Notes: generated by a model from the sequence alone, not told the origin. 64,000 nucleotides of DNA from Ottowia thiooxydans DSM 14619 (GCF_000422885.1 NZ_AUGX01000010.1:62001-126000); one strand, 5' to 3'. Numbered from the stretch's first letter, positions 40,400 to 48,979 are shown. Translations and numbers: made by a program.

Positions 40400-41105
40400 C
40401 GCCTTGCCCCTCGTCGGCTGCTGTATTGCTAGTGCTGGTCGGCGTGCCACCGTTGCCCCATTCGTCGGCAAGCGAAGTGGATGTGTCTGGCGCGGTCATG
40501 TCGTCGGTTGCCAGCGGTGTTTTTTGCTTGGCCGGTCTTACTGTCTTTGCTGCGACTTTCGGCGCTGGCTTCTTCGGCTTGCTGGCCTTGGCTGGCTTCA
40601 CCGCTGCGGTCACTTTGACTTGCGCTTCGTCGGCGGTGGTCACCGTGACAGGTGTCTTGGTGGTCTTTGATCCCTTTTTGCTTGTCGATTCGTTGCCAGT
40701 CAGAATCGGTATGAACGTGTCGAGTTTGATGCGGTTCCAGTCACTGCGGACTTGCACTTTGAGCCACCAGCCGGGGTCAAGTGCGTGTTCGTCACCGTCA
40801 GCGGTGCGTTCAAACACAACGAGGTGCGAGTTCCCCGTAGAGGGCATTTTGCGTGTCTCCATGATGGCCAGCGGCGGCAATGCTTCGACGGTTTTCACCT
40901 TTTGCTTCTTGCCGTACTTGATGCCGAAGTGATCGAGCAGCTTGAACAGGTTTTCGTCGGTGGTGGTGTGTGGGCCTTCTTTCGGGTAGCCGCACTCTTT
41001 GACGGCAACACGCAACACGGTGTCCAGCGATTTGCCCGCGATCATGGCGACGCAGGCAAGCCCGCAGTCGGTGAGGTTGGCTTGGGTGACGTGTTTGATT
41101 GGCAT
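40389..41105 (-). CDS. C39-like cysteine peptidase domain with Lys/Ala-rich tail
   Basis: 238 residues from ATG 41105, with AAGGAAA upstream. Residues 1-120 have the C39 peptidase pattern: TQANLTDCGLACVAMIAGKS (Cys at about 14), then NSHLVVFERT (His) and HALDPGWW (Asp), which completes a Cys-His-Asp set in the usual order. The tail (about 140-238) is low-complexity: KPAKASKPKKPAPKVAAKTV and Ser/Thr-rich stretches, similar to histone H1-like tails. C39 domains usually cleave double-glycine leader peptides, often fused to an ABC transporter; there is none here, so the substrate is unknown. Confidence 0.65.
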   Translation of the reverse strand: MPIKHVTQANLTDCGLACVAMIAGKSLDTVLRVAVKECGYPKEGPHTTTDENLFKLLDHFGIKYGKKQKVKTVEALPPLAIMETRKMPSTGNSHLVVFERTADGDEHALDPGWWLKVQVRSDWNRIKLDTFIPILTGNESTSKKGSKTTKTPVTVTTADEAQVKVTAAVKPAKASKPKKPAPKVAAKTVRPAKQKTPLATDDMTAPDTSTSLADEWGNGGTPTSTSNTAADEGQGDAA

Positions 41106-41468
41106 GTGAATTTCCTTGGCAAAGCTCCGCCTCGCTTGTCGGTTGACCCGACCGGCGACTGGCACTGACGTGAACGGAAGCGGTTGTGGTGAGCAGCGAA
41201 GCTGCGGCGGTTTGCGAAGCAACGCGGCGACGTGGCACGGTTGATCGCTTTTTCAAGCTAACCGCCTTGCCGTGAACAGATCAAGCAGCTGCTGACTTCG
41301 CCAGAGCGCAGCTCAGGGCGCGGCTGATCTGCGGGGTCGATTGACATGCTGACGTTTCGTCTGATGGAACGTGAAAAGTTCTTCCGTTGCCGCTCCGTGC
41401 GGGGCTTCCGATCAGGAAGTTTTTTGCTAGAATGCAAGGCTCTGTTTGGCTCGCGTCAGGCAGGTAGT
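41106..41468 (+). other. Region upstream of the tRNA with its promoter candidate
   Basis: A 363-bp stretch without a credible gene. A -10 TAGAAT (41428-41433) with a weak TTCCGA 16 bp upstream would start transcription about 30 bp before the tRNA. The rest holds short imperfect repeats only. Confidence 0.45.
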
Positions 41469-41544
41469 GCCGCTTTAGCTCAGTTGGTAGAGCAATTCAT
41501 TCGTAATGAAGAGGTCGACAGTTCGATTCCGTCAAGCGGCACCA
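41469..41544 (+). tRNA. tRNA-Thr (CGT anticodon)
   Basis: The cloverleaf is readable: acceptor stem GCCGCTT / AAGCGGC, D-arm GCTC...GAGC, anticodon loop TTCGTAA with CGT in the middle, T-arm around TTCGATT and an encoded CCA (41542-41544). The T-stem has an A-C mismatch, so it may be slightly degenerate or use a noncanonical pair. It lies on the element, upstream of a good terminator, and is not at either junction. Confidence 0.9.
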
Positions 41545-41567
41545 CCTTGACTCAGCAGACCAAAAGC

Positions 41568-41593
41568 AAAAGCCGCCCCGAGCGGCTTTTTTT
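41568..41593 (+). terminator. Rho-independent terminator after the tRNA
   Basis: AAAAGCCGC / GCGGCTTTT form a 9-bp stem with a five-base loop, followed by further T residues. It would end the tRNA transcript. Confidence 0.8.
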
Positions 41594-41635
41594 GCGCCTG
41601 TCTTCAGGCTGTATAAACGGTTTGGAGGATCAGAA

Positions 41636-42025
41636 ATGGATTACGCAAAACTGCCTCGCCCTTTCCAAGGGGCACTTCATGTCACGCCGGACCAGTTCAC
41701 CTTGGAGGCAACCCGGTTGATCGTTCACGCCGACAAGGTTTCGTTTGAATTTTCCGGTGCAGATGGAAACAACGGCCCATTCGACGTTTCTGGCTCTGCA
41801 CAAAAAACCGGCAACGGCACGTTCCTGGCTCAAAGCGTTGAGCCAAAGTACAAGACCTCGATTGCTTGTCCGATAGGCACCATCGAGTTTCTGGTTGTCG
41901 ATATCAAGGAAGACGAAGCTGGCGAGGTGGAATATGACCAGTGCCGTGTTGAGGGTGTTTGGCGTGAGCCGACTGAGCAATGGGCTTTCTCTGGGACTCT
42001 GCGAGCCTTCATTCCGGTTAGGTAG
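41636..42025 (+). CDS. Small hypothetical protein
   Basis: 129 residues, GGAGG before the ATG. No family is recognised. The sequence alternates strands (FQGALHVTPDQFTLEATRLIVHADKVSFEFSG, IGTIEFLVVDIKEDEAGEV, WAFSGTLRAFIPVR), suggesting a small beta-barrel. It lies downstream of the tRNA and converges with the DUF6499-like gene, overlapping its end by 8 bases. Confidence 0.55.
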   Translation: MDYAKLPRPFQGALHVTPDQFTLEATRLIVHADKVSFEFSGADGNNGPFDVSGSAQKTGNGTFLAQSVEPKYKTSIACPIGTIEFLVVDIKEDEAGEVEYDQCRVEGVWREPTEQWAFSGTLRAFIPVR

Positions 42026-43541
42026 GCCTGCGTTTTGCTGGTGCTGCCAGTACCTCTTTGCCGTCCACGTAGCGTCTTGCTTTGGATGGCGTTCTGGTCG
42101 GTGACTTGGCTTTTGGAGCAGCCTCGGCGGTTGGCAACAGGTCATCAACCGCTGCGCCGATGAGGTAGGCATATTGCCCCAACGCCAAGGCTTTGCCGGT
42201 CTCAACAGCATCGCGGATGGTGTCGGCTTCCAGTTCGATTTGCGTGGGCTCCCGGCTTGCAGGGCTTGCGCCTCGAACCGCAGCATGCAACGGATGTGAT
42301 GGTGACAGGATTGCCTCAGAAAGGTTCTTCCGGCCGAAGGTTTCGGTTGGATGCCTGGCAGTCAATGCCAGTTGCGCTTCCAGGCAACAGAGCGCAGCCT
42401 TCAGCCAGAACAGCTTTTCGTTCTTGGTGCCTGCGCGATGACGCACAGTTGTTGCGAGCAGGCCGGCTTTGGATAGCGTGAGTTGCCTGTCCTTCAGCGA
42501 AGTAACGGCACTTTCCAGTTGTCCTTGAATGTCAAAACGGACATCAAACAAGGCTAGGCACCAGTTGCGCCTGCCGTGCGGGGCGGATTCGGTCAGTTCG
42601 CGGAGATCGGTGTTGAGTTTGCCGAATTTCTCGACCCGTGGATGCGTGCCCGTGAAGATGATGGGCTCATAGGCTGGTAGGTTCGGTGCAGCGAGCGTCG
42701 CTGGAAACAGTTCCGCCTGAGCTGACCGCAACAGCAATGCCGCAACCTTTATCTGTGCTGTCACATTGCCATCCAAGCAGACCAGCAAAGCCAACTCTGA
42801 TTGAAAGTTGAACCCAGATCGTGCCGCCGGTTTTGTAGCCTTCACCATCCTGCTCAAAACAGTGCCATCAGCAGCTTGAACGGATTGCTGTTCGAAATGA
42901 GTCATTGAATTCGTGCGGAGTCGCACACCGATGTCCGGCTCCATGCCCACGTTGACGTTGACGTTGCCTTCGCTGAGTTTGACCCAAGTGTCTGGATTGG
43001 GCAGCAGCGAATGCTCTGGGCTTTCCCAAAGAGGCTCAATCAGGGCGTAGAACCAGGAACGCACGCTTTCCGAGTTGGGGAGCGCCGGAAGTTCGAGCAA
43101 GTCTGGGTTGAACCAACATCCGACGCCGTAGAGTCTGGCGGCATCCAGTTCGCGGACGACGATGCCAGCCTCTCGACTTGTCACTGTGGGCAACATCTGA
43201 CTAAGGGTTGCTGCCTGAATGCTTGGCCACTCAATGGCACAACCGAGGGGCTTGCCATCAAAGGCGAAATACCGTGAGTCGGCCTCCAGCATGGCTTTCC
43301 AGTCAGCGGCGGGCAGTTCCGCTTTCAACGTTGCCAAGCTCTTGTTGGCCTGCTGTTCCAGCCATACCGGTCGTGCAGTCCATAAGGCGTAGTCGTGTCG
43401 GTACGGTGGGCTCAGTCGCAGAAATCGCCAAGCCCATTGATCGCCCGACAGGTTTCGTGCCGGATCATCGGCAGTCAGTGCGAAAGGGTATGCACCTGGG
43501 GCGAAAGCCAAGGAGGTGATGCCTGCGACCGATTCGCTCAT
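42018..43541 (-). CDS. DUF6499-like protein coupled to the integrase
   Basis: 507 residues. Near the N-terminus, DQWAWRFLRLSPPYRHDYALW follows the DUF6499 pattern (WAWEFLRRNPxYR), a short domain common in proteins of proteobacterial integrative elements. The rest shows no catalytic motif I can name. The C-terminus is basic and Pro-rich. The gene overlaps the integrase gene by ATGA, so it is translated from the integrase message and may help control excision. Function unknown. Confidence 0.6.
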   Translation of the reverse strand: MSESVAGITSLAFAPGAYPFALTADDPARNLSGDQWAWRFLRLSPPYRHDYALWTARPVWLEQQANKSLATLKAELPAADWKAMLEADSRYFAFDGKPLGCAIEWPSIQAATLSQMLPTVTSREAGIVVRELDAARLYGVGCWFNPDLLELPALPNSESVRSWFYALIEPLWESPEHSLLPNPDTWVKLSEGNVNVNVGMEPDIGVRLRTNSMTHFEQQSVQAADGTVLSRMVKATKPAARSGFNFQSELALLVCLDGNVTAQIKVAALLLRSAQAELFPATLAAPNLPAYEPIIFTGTHPRVEKFGKLNTDLRELTESAPHGRRNWCLALFDVRFDIQGQLESAVTSLKDRQLTLSKAGLLATTVRHRAGTKNEKLFWLKAALCCLEAQLALTARHPTETFGRKNLSEAILSPSHPLHAAVRGASPASREPTQIELEADTIRDAVETGKALALGQYAYLIGAAVDDLLPTAEAAPKAKSPTRTPSKARRYVDGKEVLAAPAKRRPT

Positions 43542-44707
43542 GGCCCCTTTGCCTTAAGTCGCTGGTTCATTGTGGCAACTACCGAGCCAAGGTGCTTCTG
43601 CGTCAGGTGGGAATAGCGTTTAGCCATCGCCATGGTCTTGTGACCCAAGACCTCGGCAATCTCACGGGTGCTGGCGCCAGACATCGCCAAAAGGCTCCCA
43701 GCTGTGTGGCGCAGATCATGAAACCGGAAATCGTCCAATTCGGCTCGTTTGCGGCAGGTTTCCCATGCCTTGCGAATCTCGACAGGCTTGTTATCCACGG
43801 TGTCACTGGGAAACAGCAGTTGGCTGACGGGCACGCGACCGGCGTTGTTCTTGATGGCCTTGTCGCGCAGCGCCAGGACGGCAGTGAAGGCGTCCTCCGC
43901 AAGCGGGGAGGTGCGGGCGTCACCATTTTTAGTCTTCTCCATGACCAGCAAACCCATGTCCGCTCCGTCTTCGACCAATACGTTGCGCCATCGCAGTGTC
44001 ATGATTTCGCTTTGCCTCATGCCTGTGGATAGAGCGAGGAGCACGACGGTGTAAAGGAATCGGTTTTCGCTTTCCTTGGCGACCTCCAGGACTCGCTGAA
44101 TCTCGTCGTCGGACAGAAACCGGCGCCGCTCGTTGTCCACTTTTGGCTTCTTGACGCCGACCATGGGGGATTTTTCCATCCAGCCCCACTCGTTGACGGC
44201 GGTGTTCAGCGCGTGGGATAACGCGCCCATGTAGCGCACGACAGTAGCCGGTGCGCGGACGCGATCCTTTTCCTCGGTCCGGGTGACGACCTTGCCTTTG
44301 GCATCTTTGGTTTGCACCTTAACCGTGCGCTTGCCATAGGGCTCGGTTGAGAGTGCGTTGCGGGCCTGACCAATGAGGTTGGAATTCAACTCGGCCAGGT
44401 TGTAGCGGCCTAGCTTGGTTTCCCACCAATCTAAGTGAACCGTTTGATCGCGGATGAACTTCGCCTTTTTCTGGGGAAGAACTTCTTTGCGATAGCGATC
44501 CAACAGGTCGGCAACTGTATGTCGCTCAGCGATGACACGGGGGAGGTAGCGACCAGCCTTCAACTCAGTCTCGACCATAGCGGCCCACTGCTTGGCCATG
44601 GTCTTGCTCACAAAGGTCTTGGTTTGCGGTGGAAAACCGCGGATGCGTACTTGAACGTGGTACGACTTAGCGCCAGAGGCAGATATACGTTCCCGAATCA
44701 CTGCCAT
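43538..44707 (-). CDS. Tyrosine integrase of the element
   Basis: 389 residues from ATG 44707, with GGAGG upstream. It has an Arm-DNA binding N-terminus (VIRERISASGAKSYHVQVRIRGFPP), a SAM-like core-binding domain and the catalytic domain: Arg in LSTGMRQSEIMTLRW, His-x-x-Arg in FHDLRHTAGSLLA, His in LGHKTMAMAKRYSHL with the nucleophile Tyr. It lies 163 bp from the right junction, reading into the element, the typical position for the enzyme that made this insertion. It would join attP to a site inside the receptor gene. Confidence 0.92.
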   Translation of the reverse strand: MAVIRERISASGAKSYHVQVRIRGFPPQTKTFVSKTMAKQWAAMVETELKAGRYLPRVIAERHTVADLLDRYRKEVLPQKKAKFIRDQTVHLDWWETKLGRYNLAELNSNLIGQARNALSTEPYGKRTVKVQTKDAKGKVVTRTEEKDRVRAPATVVRYMGALSHALNTAVNEWGWMEKSPMVGVKKPKVDNERRRFLSDDEIQRVLEVAKESENRFLYTVVLLALSTGMRQSEIMTLRWRNVLVEDGADMGLLVMEKTKNGDARTSPLAEDAFTAVLALRDKAIKNNAGRVPVSQLLFPSDTVDNKPVEIRKAWETCRKRAELDDFRFHDLRHTAGSLLAMSGASTREIAEVLGHKTMAMAKRYSHLTQKHLGSVVATMNQRLKAKGP

Positions 44708-44870
44708 GCCGTCCTCCTTGTGTTCGCAAGGAGGCTGCAAGCAGTAGCGCATCTCTGTGCGTTATCTCCGTGGATTTGGCGAAGTGTGCCAAATTTGTGC
44801 CACAACTTAGTCTGTGTTACGCTAAGTCGTTGTCGTATATAGCTTTTTATTGGTAGAGCAACATGCATTA

Positions 44871-44875
44871 CGAAT
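44871..44875. other. Right junction core (attR candidate)
   Basis: CGAAT, identical to 9840-9844. Immediately right of it the receptor continues as WDVPQIPSF in the frame that joins the left part. Confidence 0.6.
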
Positions 44876-45150
44876 GGGATGTTCCGCAAATACCTAGTTT
44901 CACCTTGACAGGTGGCGTGGTGCATATCGGCAAGCAATACTATGACGCCACCAATGCGCGCACCTTGCCAGCCTGGACTCGGCTGGACATCGGCGCACGC
45001 TACGCCTTCTCACTGGCCGGAAAACCCAGCGTACTGCGCTTGACAGTGCAGAACGCAGCTAACAAAAACTACTGGCAACAGAATGACCGCGGGCGCATCT
45101 GGCTAGGTGCACCACGCACGGTACTGCTGTCCATGACCACCAATTTCTAG
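44871..45150 (+). pseudogene. TonB-dependent siderophore receptor, 3' part
   Basis: The final 91 codons of the receptor: WDVPQIPSFTLTGGVVHIGK, LPAWTRLDIGARY, then the last strand LGAPRTVLLSMTTNF with the C-terminal Phe. Homologous receptors end in exactly this way. A chance ATG at 44863 opens the frame, but there is no ribosome site and a TAG lies three codons before it. The segment cannot make a functional protein alone. It ends two bases before the PepSY gene start. Confidence 0.9.
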
Positions 45151-45151
45151 C

Positions 45152-46441
45152 GTGCACGGCTCGAAAGCAGCGCCGGGCACGTGGCGGCGCTTCTGGACGC
45201 TCGTGCATCGGTGGGCCGGATTAAGCACTGCTGCATTCCTGACTGTAGCCGGTGTGACTGGCTCCGTGATCACGTTCGCTGACGAGTTGGATCATTGGCT
45301 CAATCCAGGCCTGTTTACGGTTAGCCCACAGCCGCAGGCCATGCTGAGCCTCGAAGCCCTTAGCGATAAGGTCCGCGAGCAACACCCCGGCGTGGTGGTG
45401 CGGCGCATATTTCCTGCGGAAGCGCCAGATCGCAGCACGAGGATTTCAGTGCTATCCGCACGCGGCCCTCAGCCTGCAGCGTTGGCCTTGAACGCCAGCG
45501 AAATCTACTTGAACCCCTATGACGGTCGTCTGTTGGGTACGCAGCAATGGCGTGACTGGCGTTGGGACCGCTCAAACGTTATCCCATTTATCTTCCGTCT
45601 TCACTACACCCTGCATTTGCCTGGCAAGGTAGGTTTCTGGTTGATGGGCGGCATTGCCATTGTCTGGTTGCTGGACTGCATAGTGGGCTTTTATCTGACC
45701 TTGCCCGTGAATTCGAGGCCATCCGCCAACAGACGCGGCTTCTGGAAGCGTTGGTCTATCGCATGGAAGATCAAGCGGGACAGCAGCCGATATCGATGGA
45801 ACCTGGACTTGCACCGCGCAAGTGGCTTGTGGCTTTGGATCTTCCTGTTTTTCCTGGCATTGAGTGGCGCCGTGCTGAATCTTCGCAATGAGGTCGCCGT
45901 TCCGCTGCTTCGAAAAATTTCTACGGTCAGCCCACCACCAGCAACGAAGCTGGCGCGGATGCAGCCTGCAGCACGGCGCCACGTTTTGTACGACGACGCG
46001 GCGGCCATTGCCCGCGCATCTCTGTCCCCCACACAACAGCTATACAGTTTGCGTTCCGTGGCCTACCTGCCCGAGAAGAACGTTTACCAAGTCGTCATGC
46101 AGGAGCCTGGATGGCAACGCACCGCCTTCCGGCTTCGAGATGCGCAGCGCTTCGTCGATGCCCAACGCGGTAGCGTGGTGCTTGAAGCTAGCTACGAGAC
46201 AGGCACGGTGGCAGATCAATTTCTGGCGCTTCAGTATCCGATTCACTCCGGCGCAATCCTTGGAATGACCGGTCGGGTGCTGGTGTGCATCAGCGGGATC
46301 GCTGTGGCGCTGCTGTCGATTACTGGGGTAGTAATATGGCGGCGAAAGACGGGTGCTAAGAGTCGAAACTCTCGACACGAACCTTCCCGCAAGCGCCCAA
46401 AGACGCCGAGGATTGACGCATCCACCACAACATCGACCTGA
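45152..46441 (+). CDS. PepSY-associated membrane protein of the siderophore locus
   Basis: 429 residues from GTG 45152. It starts with WRRFWTLVHRWAGLSTAAFLTVAGVTGS, the usual first helix with paired His and Trp of the PepSY-associated membrane family, and has three further helices: LMGGIAIVWLLDCIVGFYL, LWLWIFLFFLALSGAVLNL and VLVCISGIAVALLSITGVV. Members often follow TonB receptors and are thought to act in ferric-siderophore reduction at the inner membrane. In the intact locus it would be the fourth gene of the Fur-controlled operon. Here the inserted element separates it from its promoter, so expression now depends on the element side. Confidence 0.8.
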   Translation: MHGSKAAPGTWRRFWTLVHRWAGLSTAAFLTVAGVTGSVITFADELDHWLNPGLFTVSPQPQAMLSLEALSDKVREQHPGVVVRRIFPAEAPDRSTRISVLSARGPQPAALALNASEIYLNPYDGRLLGTQQWRDWRWDRSNVIPFIFRLHYTLHLPGKVGFWLMGGIAIVWLLDCIVGFYLTLPVNSRPSANRRGFWKRWSIAWKIKRDSSRYRWNLDLHRASGLWLWIFLFFLALSGAVLNLRNEVAVPLLRKISTVSPPPATKLARMQPAARRHVLYDDAAAIARASLSPTQQLYSLRSVAYLPEKNVYQVVMQEPGWQRTAFRLRDAQRFVDAQRGSVVLEASYETGTVADQFLALQYPIHSGAILGMTGRVLVCISGIAVALLSITGVVIWRRKTGAKSRNSRHEPSRKRPKTPRIDASTTTST

Positions 46442-46645
46442 ACTCAAGACGGATAAGGCGCCAACTGAGTTGCGAACAACGTGACCATCAGCATGGGCAT
46501 ACCCACCATGTTTTTCCCGCTACAGGCCTCACCCCGTTCCTTCAACGCTCCACATGAAAGGCGTGGAGAGTGGCTGATGTAGGCACCCTACCCTCACCGC
46601 GCAACCGGCTGTCAGGGTGAGCTATGCGAAGAAGTGACGGGAAAC

Positions 46646-47680
46646 CTATCGTCGCCTGTAAGCTCCGCAGTTTTTCCCAGTCCAAGCTTTGAACGCACGT
46701 TGAAACGTTGGGCTGTCGCTAAATCCAAGTTCAGTGGCAAGCTGCGCAAGCGAAACACGCGATGTGGATAGACGCGATATGGCCAAGTCCCGCCGCAGGT
46801 CGTCCTTCAACCATTGCAGGGAGGTGTTTTCCGCAGCCAGACGACGCTGAAGGGTGGCGGGCGAAAAGTGAAGCTGCTCGGCAACTTCTGGCAACGACGG
46901 CCATCTGGGATAACTGCGCATCAGATAGTTGCGCACCTTCTGGCCCACCACACCAAAGTCCCGGGGCGGCGAGATGATCTGGGTGTAGGCGTCTGTCAGG
47001 AATGCGCGCAACGCCGGCTCGTCCCGACTCACCGGAGTCCGCAACTTGGAAGCTGTGAACCAGAAGCCGAAGGCGCTCTGCTGGTATCGCCTGGGCGCAG
47101 GAAACACCAGGTTATAGCCTTCGTGGTGGCTAGGCTCGGGGTAGGTGAAATCGAAGTGCAGGATAGGCAGAGGCGCGTTTAGCAGCCAGGCCGCGAGCCG
47201 CCACAGCACACGCACCATAGTTTCCTCCAGGAACACCGGGGCTTCGCTGTCGGGGGCGATCCATTGCATGTGCAGTCCAGCCTCATCGCCATCGACCTGC
47301 AGGGAAAAGGTCACGTCGTCCTGAAGCAGGTTCAAGGCTACTGCCATGCGCTTGATCGCGCTGCGCAGATCCGTGGCGGAGAGTCCCTCGCGCGCTGTCA
47401 GTGCGAAGCTACCTGGCTTGAACGGACGCGAAAACAGCCCTAGGCATTCGTCCTTCAGATCGTTCATCAGGGCATAGAAAAGCGCCACGTACTGCATGGG
47501 GGTCACGCCCTGGTCACCCGGCGTTCTCAGGGCTCTGGGGTCCACACCGACCTGACGTAAAAAGCCATCTACGTTCATGCCCTGGCGTTCCAGCCCGGAG
47601 AGCATGCCAAACACAAAAACAGGGGCTATGAGAGCCCCAGGGTTTTCCCGAGGTTCCCGCTGTTTGAGGTCTTTTGCCAT
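46646..47680 (-). CDS. AraC-family regulator with OruR/ArgR-type N-terminal domain
   Basis: 344 residues. The N-terminal ligand domain matches the OruR type (ALIAPVFVFGMLSGLERQG, TPMQYVALFYALMNDLKDEC, LGLFSRPFKPGSFAL). The C-terminus carries two helix-turn-helix units in the AraC order: LPEVAEQLHFSPATLQRRLA and SLAQLATELGFSDSPTFQRAFKAWTG. It is transcribed away from the thiolase gene across 108 bp, so it is probably the activator of that operon, with the substrate or its CoA ester as ligand. Confidence 0.85.
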   Translation of the reverse strand: MAKDLKQREPRENPGALIAPVFVFGMLSGLERQGMNVDGFLRQVGVDPRALRTPGDQGVTPMQYVALFYALMNDLKDECLGLFSRPFKPGSFALTAREGLSATDLRSAIKRMAVALNLLQDDVTFSLQVDGDEAGLHMQWIAPDSEAPVFLEETMVRVLWRLAAWLLNAPLPILHFDFTYPEPSHHEGYNLVFPAPRRYQQSAFGFWFTASKLRTPVSRDEPALRAFLTDAYTQIISPPRDFGVVGQKVRNYLMRSYPRWPSLPEVAEQLHFSPATLQRRLAAENTSLQWLKDDLRRDLAISRLSTSRVSLAQLATELGFSDSPTFQRAFKAWTGKNCGAYRRR

Positions 47681-47788
47681 GGCTTCAAGGTTTTTGGCTA
47701 TCGCTAGGAAGTGGGGCCGAGCTTAGCATCCGCTCGGGATTCAGCATAAATTTCTGGGGCTCTTGGCCCGCCGTACAAAGGACAGTTC

Positions 47789-48979
47789 ATGAAGCAAGAC
47801 GTGTATGTCGTCGGGGTCGGCATGGTGCCGTTCACCAAACCCGGGGCCAGCGAGCCCTACCCCCAAATGGCCGCCAAGGCTGTGCACGCCGCACTGCGCG
47901 ATGCGGGCCTGGATTACACCAAGGTGCAGCAGGCTTACGTGGGTTATGTCTACGGTGATTCGACCGCCGGCCAACGCGCGCTGTATGAAGTGGGCATGAC
48001 GGGGATCCCCGTCCTCAACGTGAACAACAACTGCTCCACCGGATCTTCCGCGCTGTTCCTTGCGCGGCAGGCGGTGATGAGCGGCGCGGCAGATTGCGTG
48101 CTCGCCCTGGGCTTCGAAGAGATGAAGCCTGGCGCGCTGGGCGCCGTGTTCACCGACCGGGCCAGCCCGTTCCAGCGTTTCGATGAAGCCACGCAAGAGC
48201 TCGTCGGCCAAAGCGAGATTCCGCTGGCGCTGCGCTACTTTGGTGGCGCGGGTCTGGCGCACATGCAGGAGTTCGGCACACCGATGAATACCTTCGCCAA
48301 GATCCGGGCAAAGGCCAGCCGCCATGCCTCCAACAACCCGCTGGCGCTGTTCCGCACTGTGGTCACTGAAGAAGAAGTGATGAACACGCCGGTCATGTGG
48401 CCGGGCGTGATGACGCGCTTGATGGCCTGCCCGCCCACCTGCGGTTCAGCGGCTGCCATTGTGTGTTCCGAAGCCTTTGCCCGCAAACATGGATTGAACA
48501 CCACAGTGCGCATCCGTGCCCAGGCGATGACAACTGATGGCCCGCAAACCTTCGGCGCCAAGGACATGCGCGAGGTCGTTGGCTTCAGCATGGCCAAGGC
48601 ATGCGCCGAGCAGGTGTACGCTGAAGCGGGCCTGGGCCCACGGGACGTGCAGGTGGTTGAACTGCACGACTGCTTCGCGCACAACGAACTGCTGAGCTAC
48701 GAAGCGCTGGGCCTTTGCGAGCGCGGGGGCGCGCAGAAATTCGTGGAAGACGGGGACAACACCTACGGCGGTCAGGTGGTCACAAACCCCTCAGGTGGGC
48801 TGTTATCCAAAGGCCACCCACTGGGCGCCACGGGCCTGGCTCAATGTACCGAACTCGTCCAGCAATTGCGCGGGCAGGCGGAGAAGCGACAGGTGGAAGG
48901 CGCGCGTATTGCGCTGCAGCACAACCTGGGCCTGGGTGGTGCCTGCGTGGTGACCATGTATGAAAAGGTCGCGGCATGA
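47789..48979 (+). CDS. SCP2-type thiolase (lipid-transfer-protein-like)
   Basis: 396 residues. The nucleophilic Cys lies in NNNCSTGSSALFLARQAV, with HDCFAHNELLSYEALGLC and the C-terminal SKGHPLGATGLAQ loop typical of SCPx/Ltp-type thiolases. It should cleave 3-ketoacyl-CoA with CoA as the last step of beta-oxidation; related Ltp2 enzymes act as retro-aldolases with a DUF35 partner, which is not present here. AAGGACAG precedes ATG 47789. First gene of the operon; ATGA overlap with the next. Confidence 0.85.
   Translation: MKQDVYVVGVGMVPFTKPGASEPYPQMAAKAVHAALRDAGLDYTKVQQAYVGYVYGDSTAGQRALYEVGMTGIPVLNVNNNCSTGSSALFLARQAVMSGAADCVLALGFEEMKPGALGAVFTDRASPFQRFDEATQELVGQSEIPLALRYFGGAGLAHMQEFGTPMNTFAKIRAKASRHASNNPLALFRTVVTEEEVMNTPVMWPGVMTRLMACPPTCGSAAAIVCSEAFARKHGLNTTVRIRAQAMTTDGPQTFGAKDMREVVGFSMAKACAEQVYAEAGLGPRDVQVVELHDCFAHNELLSYEALGLCERGGAQKFVEDGDNTYGGQVVTNPSGGLLSKGHPLGATGLAQCTELVQQLRGQAEKRQVEGARIALQHNLGLGGACVVTMYEKVAA

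Larger units (their letters stand above)
9841..44870. mobile_element. Integrated genetic element of about 35 kb inside the receptor gene
   Basis: The two halves of one receptor gene flank this segment and join in frame at a shared CGAAT (9840-9844 and 44871-44875). A tyrosine integrase (43538-44707) lies about 160 bp inside the right junction, transcribed away from it. The contents are a replication module (helicase and gene II-type initiator), toxin-antitoxin-like genes, a second tyrosine recombinase, a large restriction/defence operon, unknown genes and a tRNA-Thr. No relaxase, coupling protein or type IV secretion gene is seen, so autonomous conjugation is unlikely. The boundaries are inferred from the protein split, not from a long direct repeat; the crossover could lie anywhere within the 5-bp identity. 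Confidence 0.88.

Noticed and set aside
41469-41544. tRNA-Thr as the integration site of the element
   Set aside because: The receptor gene halves define the junctions 3.3 kb away, and I saw no second copy of the tRNA 3' end at the other junction.
9841-44870. Conjugative element (ICE)
   Set aside because: No relaxase, coupling ATPase or type IV secretion genes were found in the interval.
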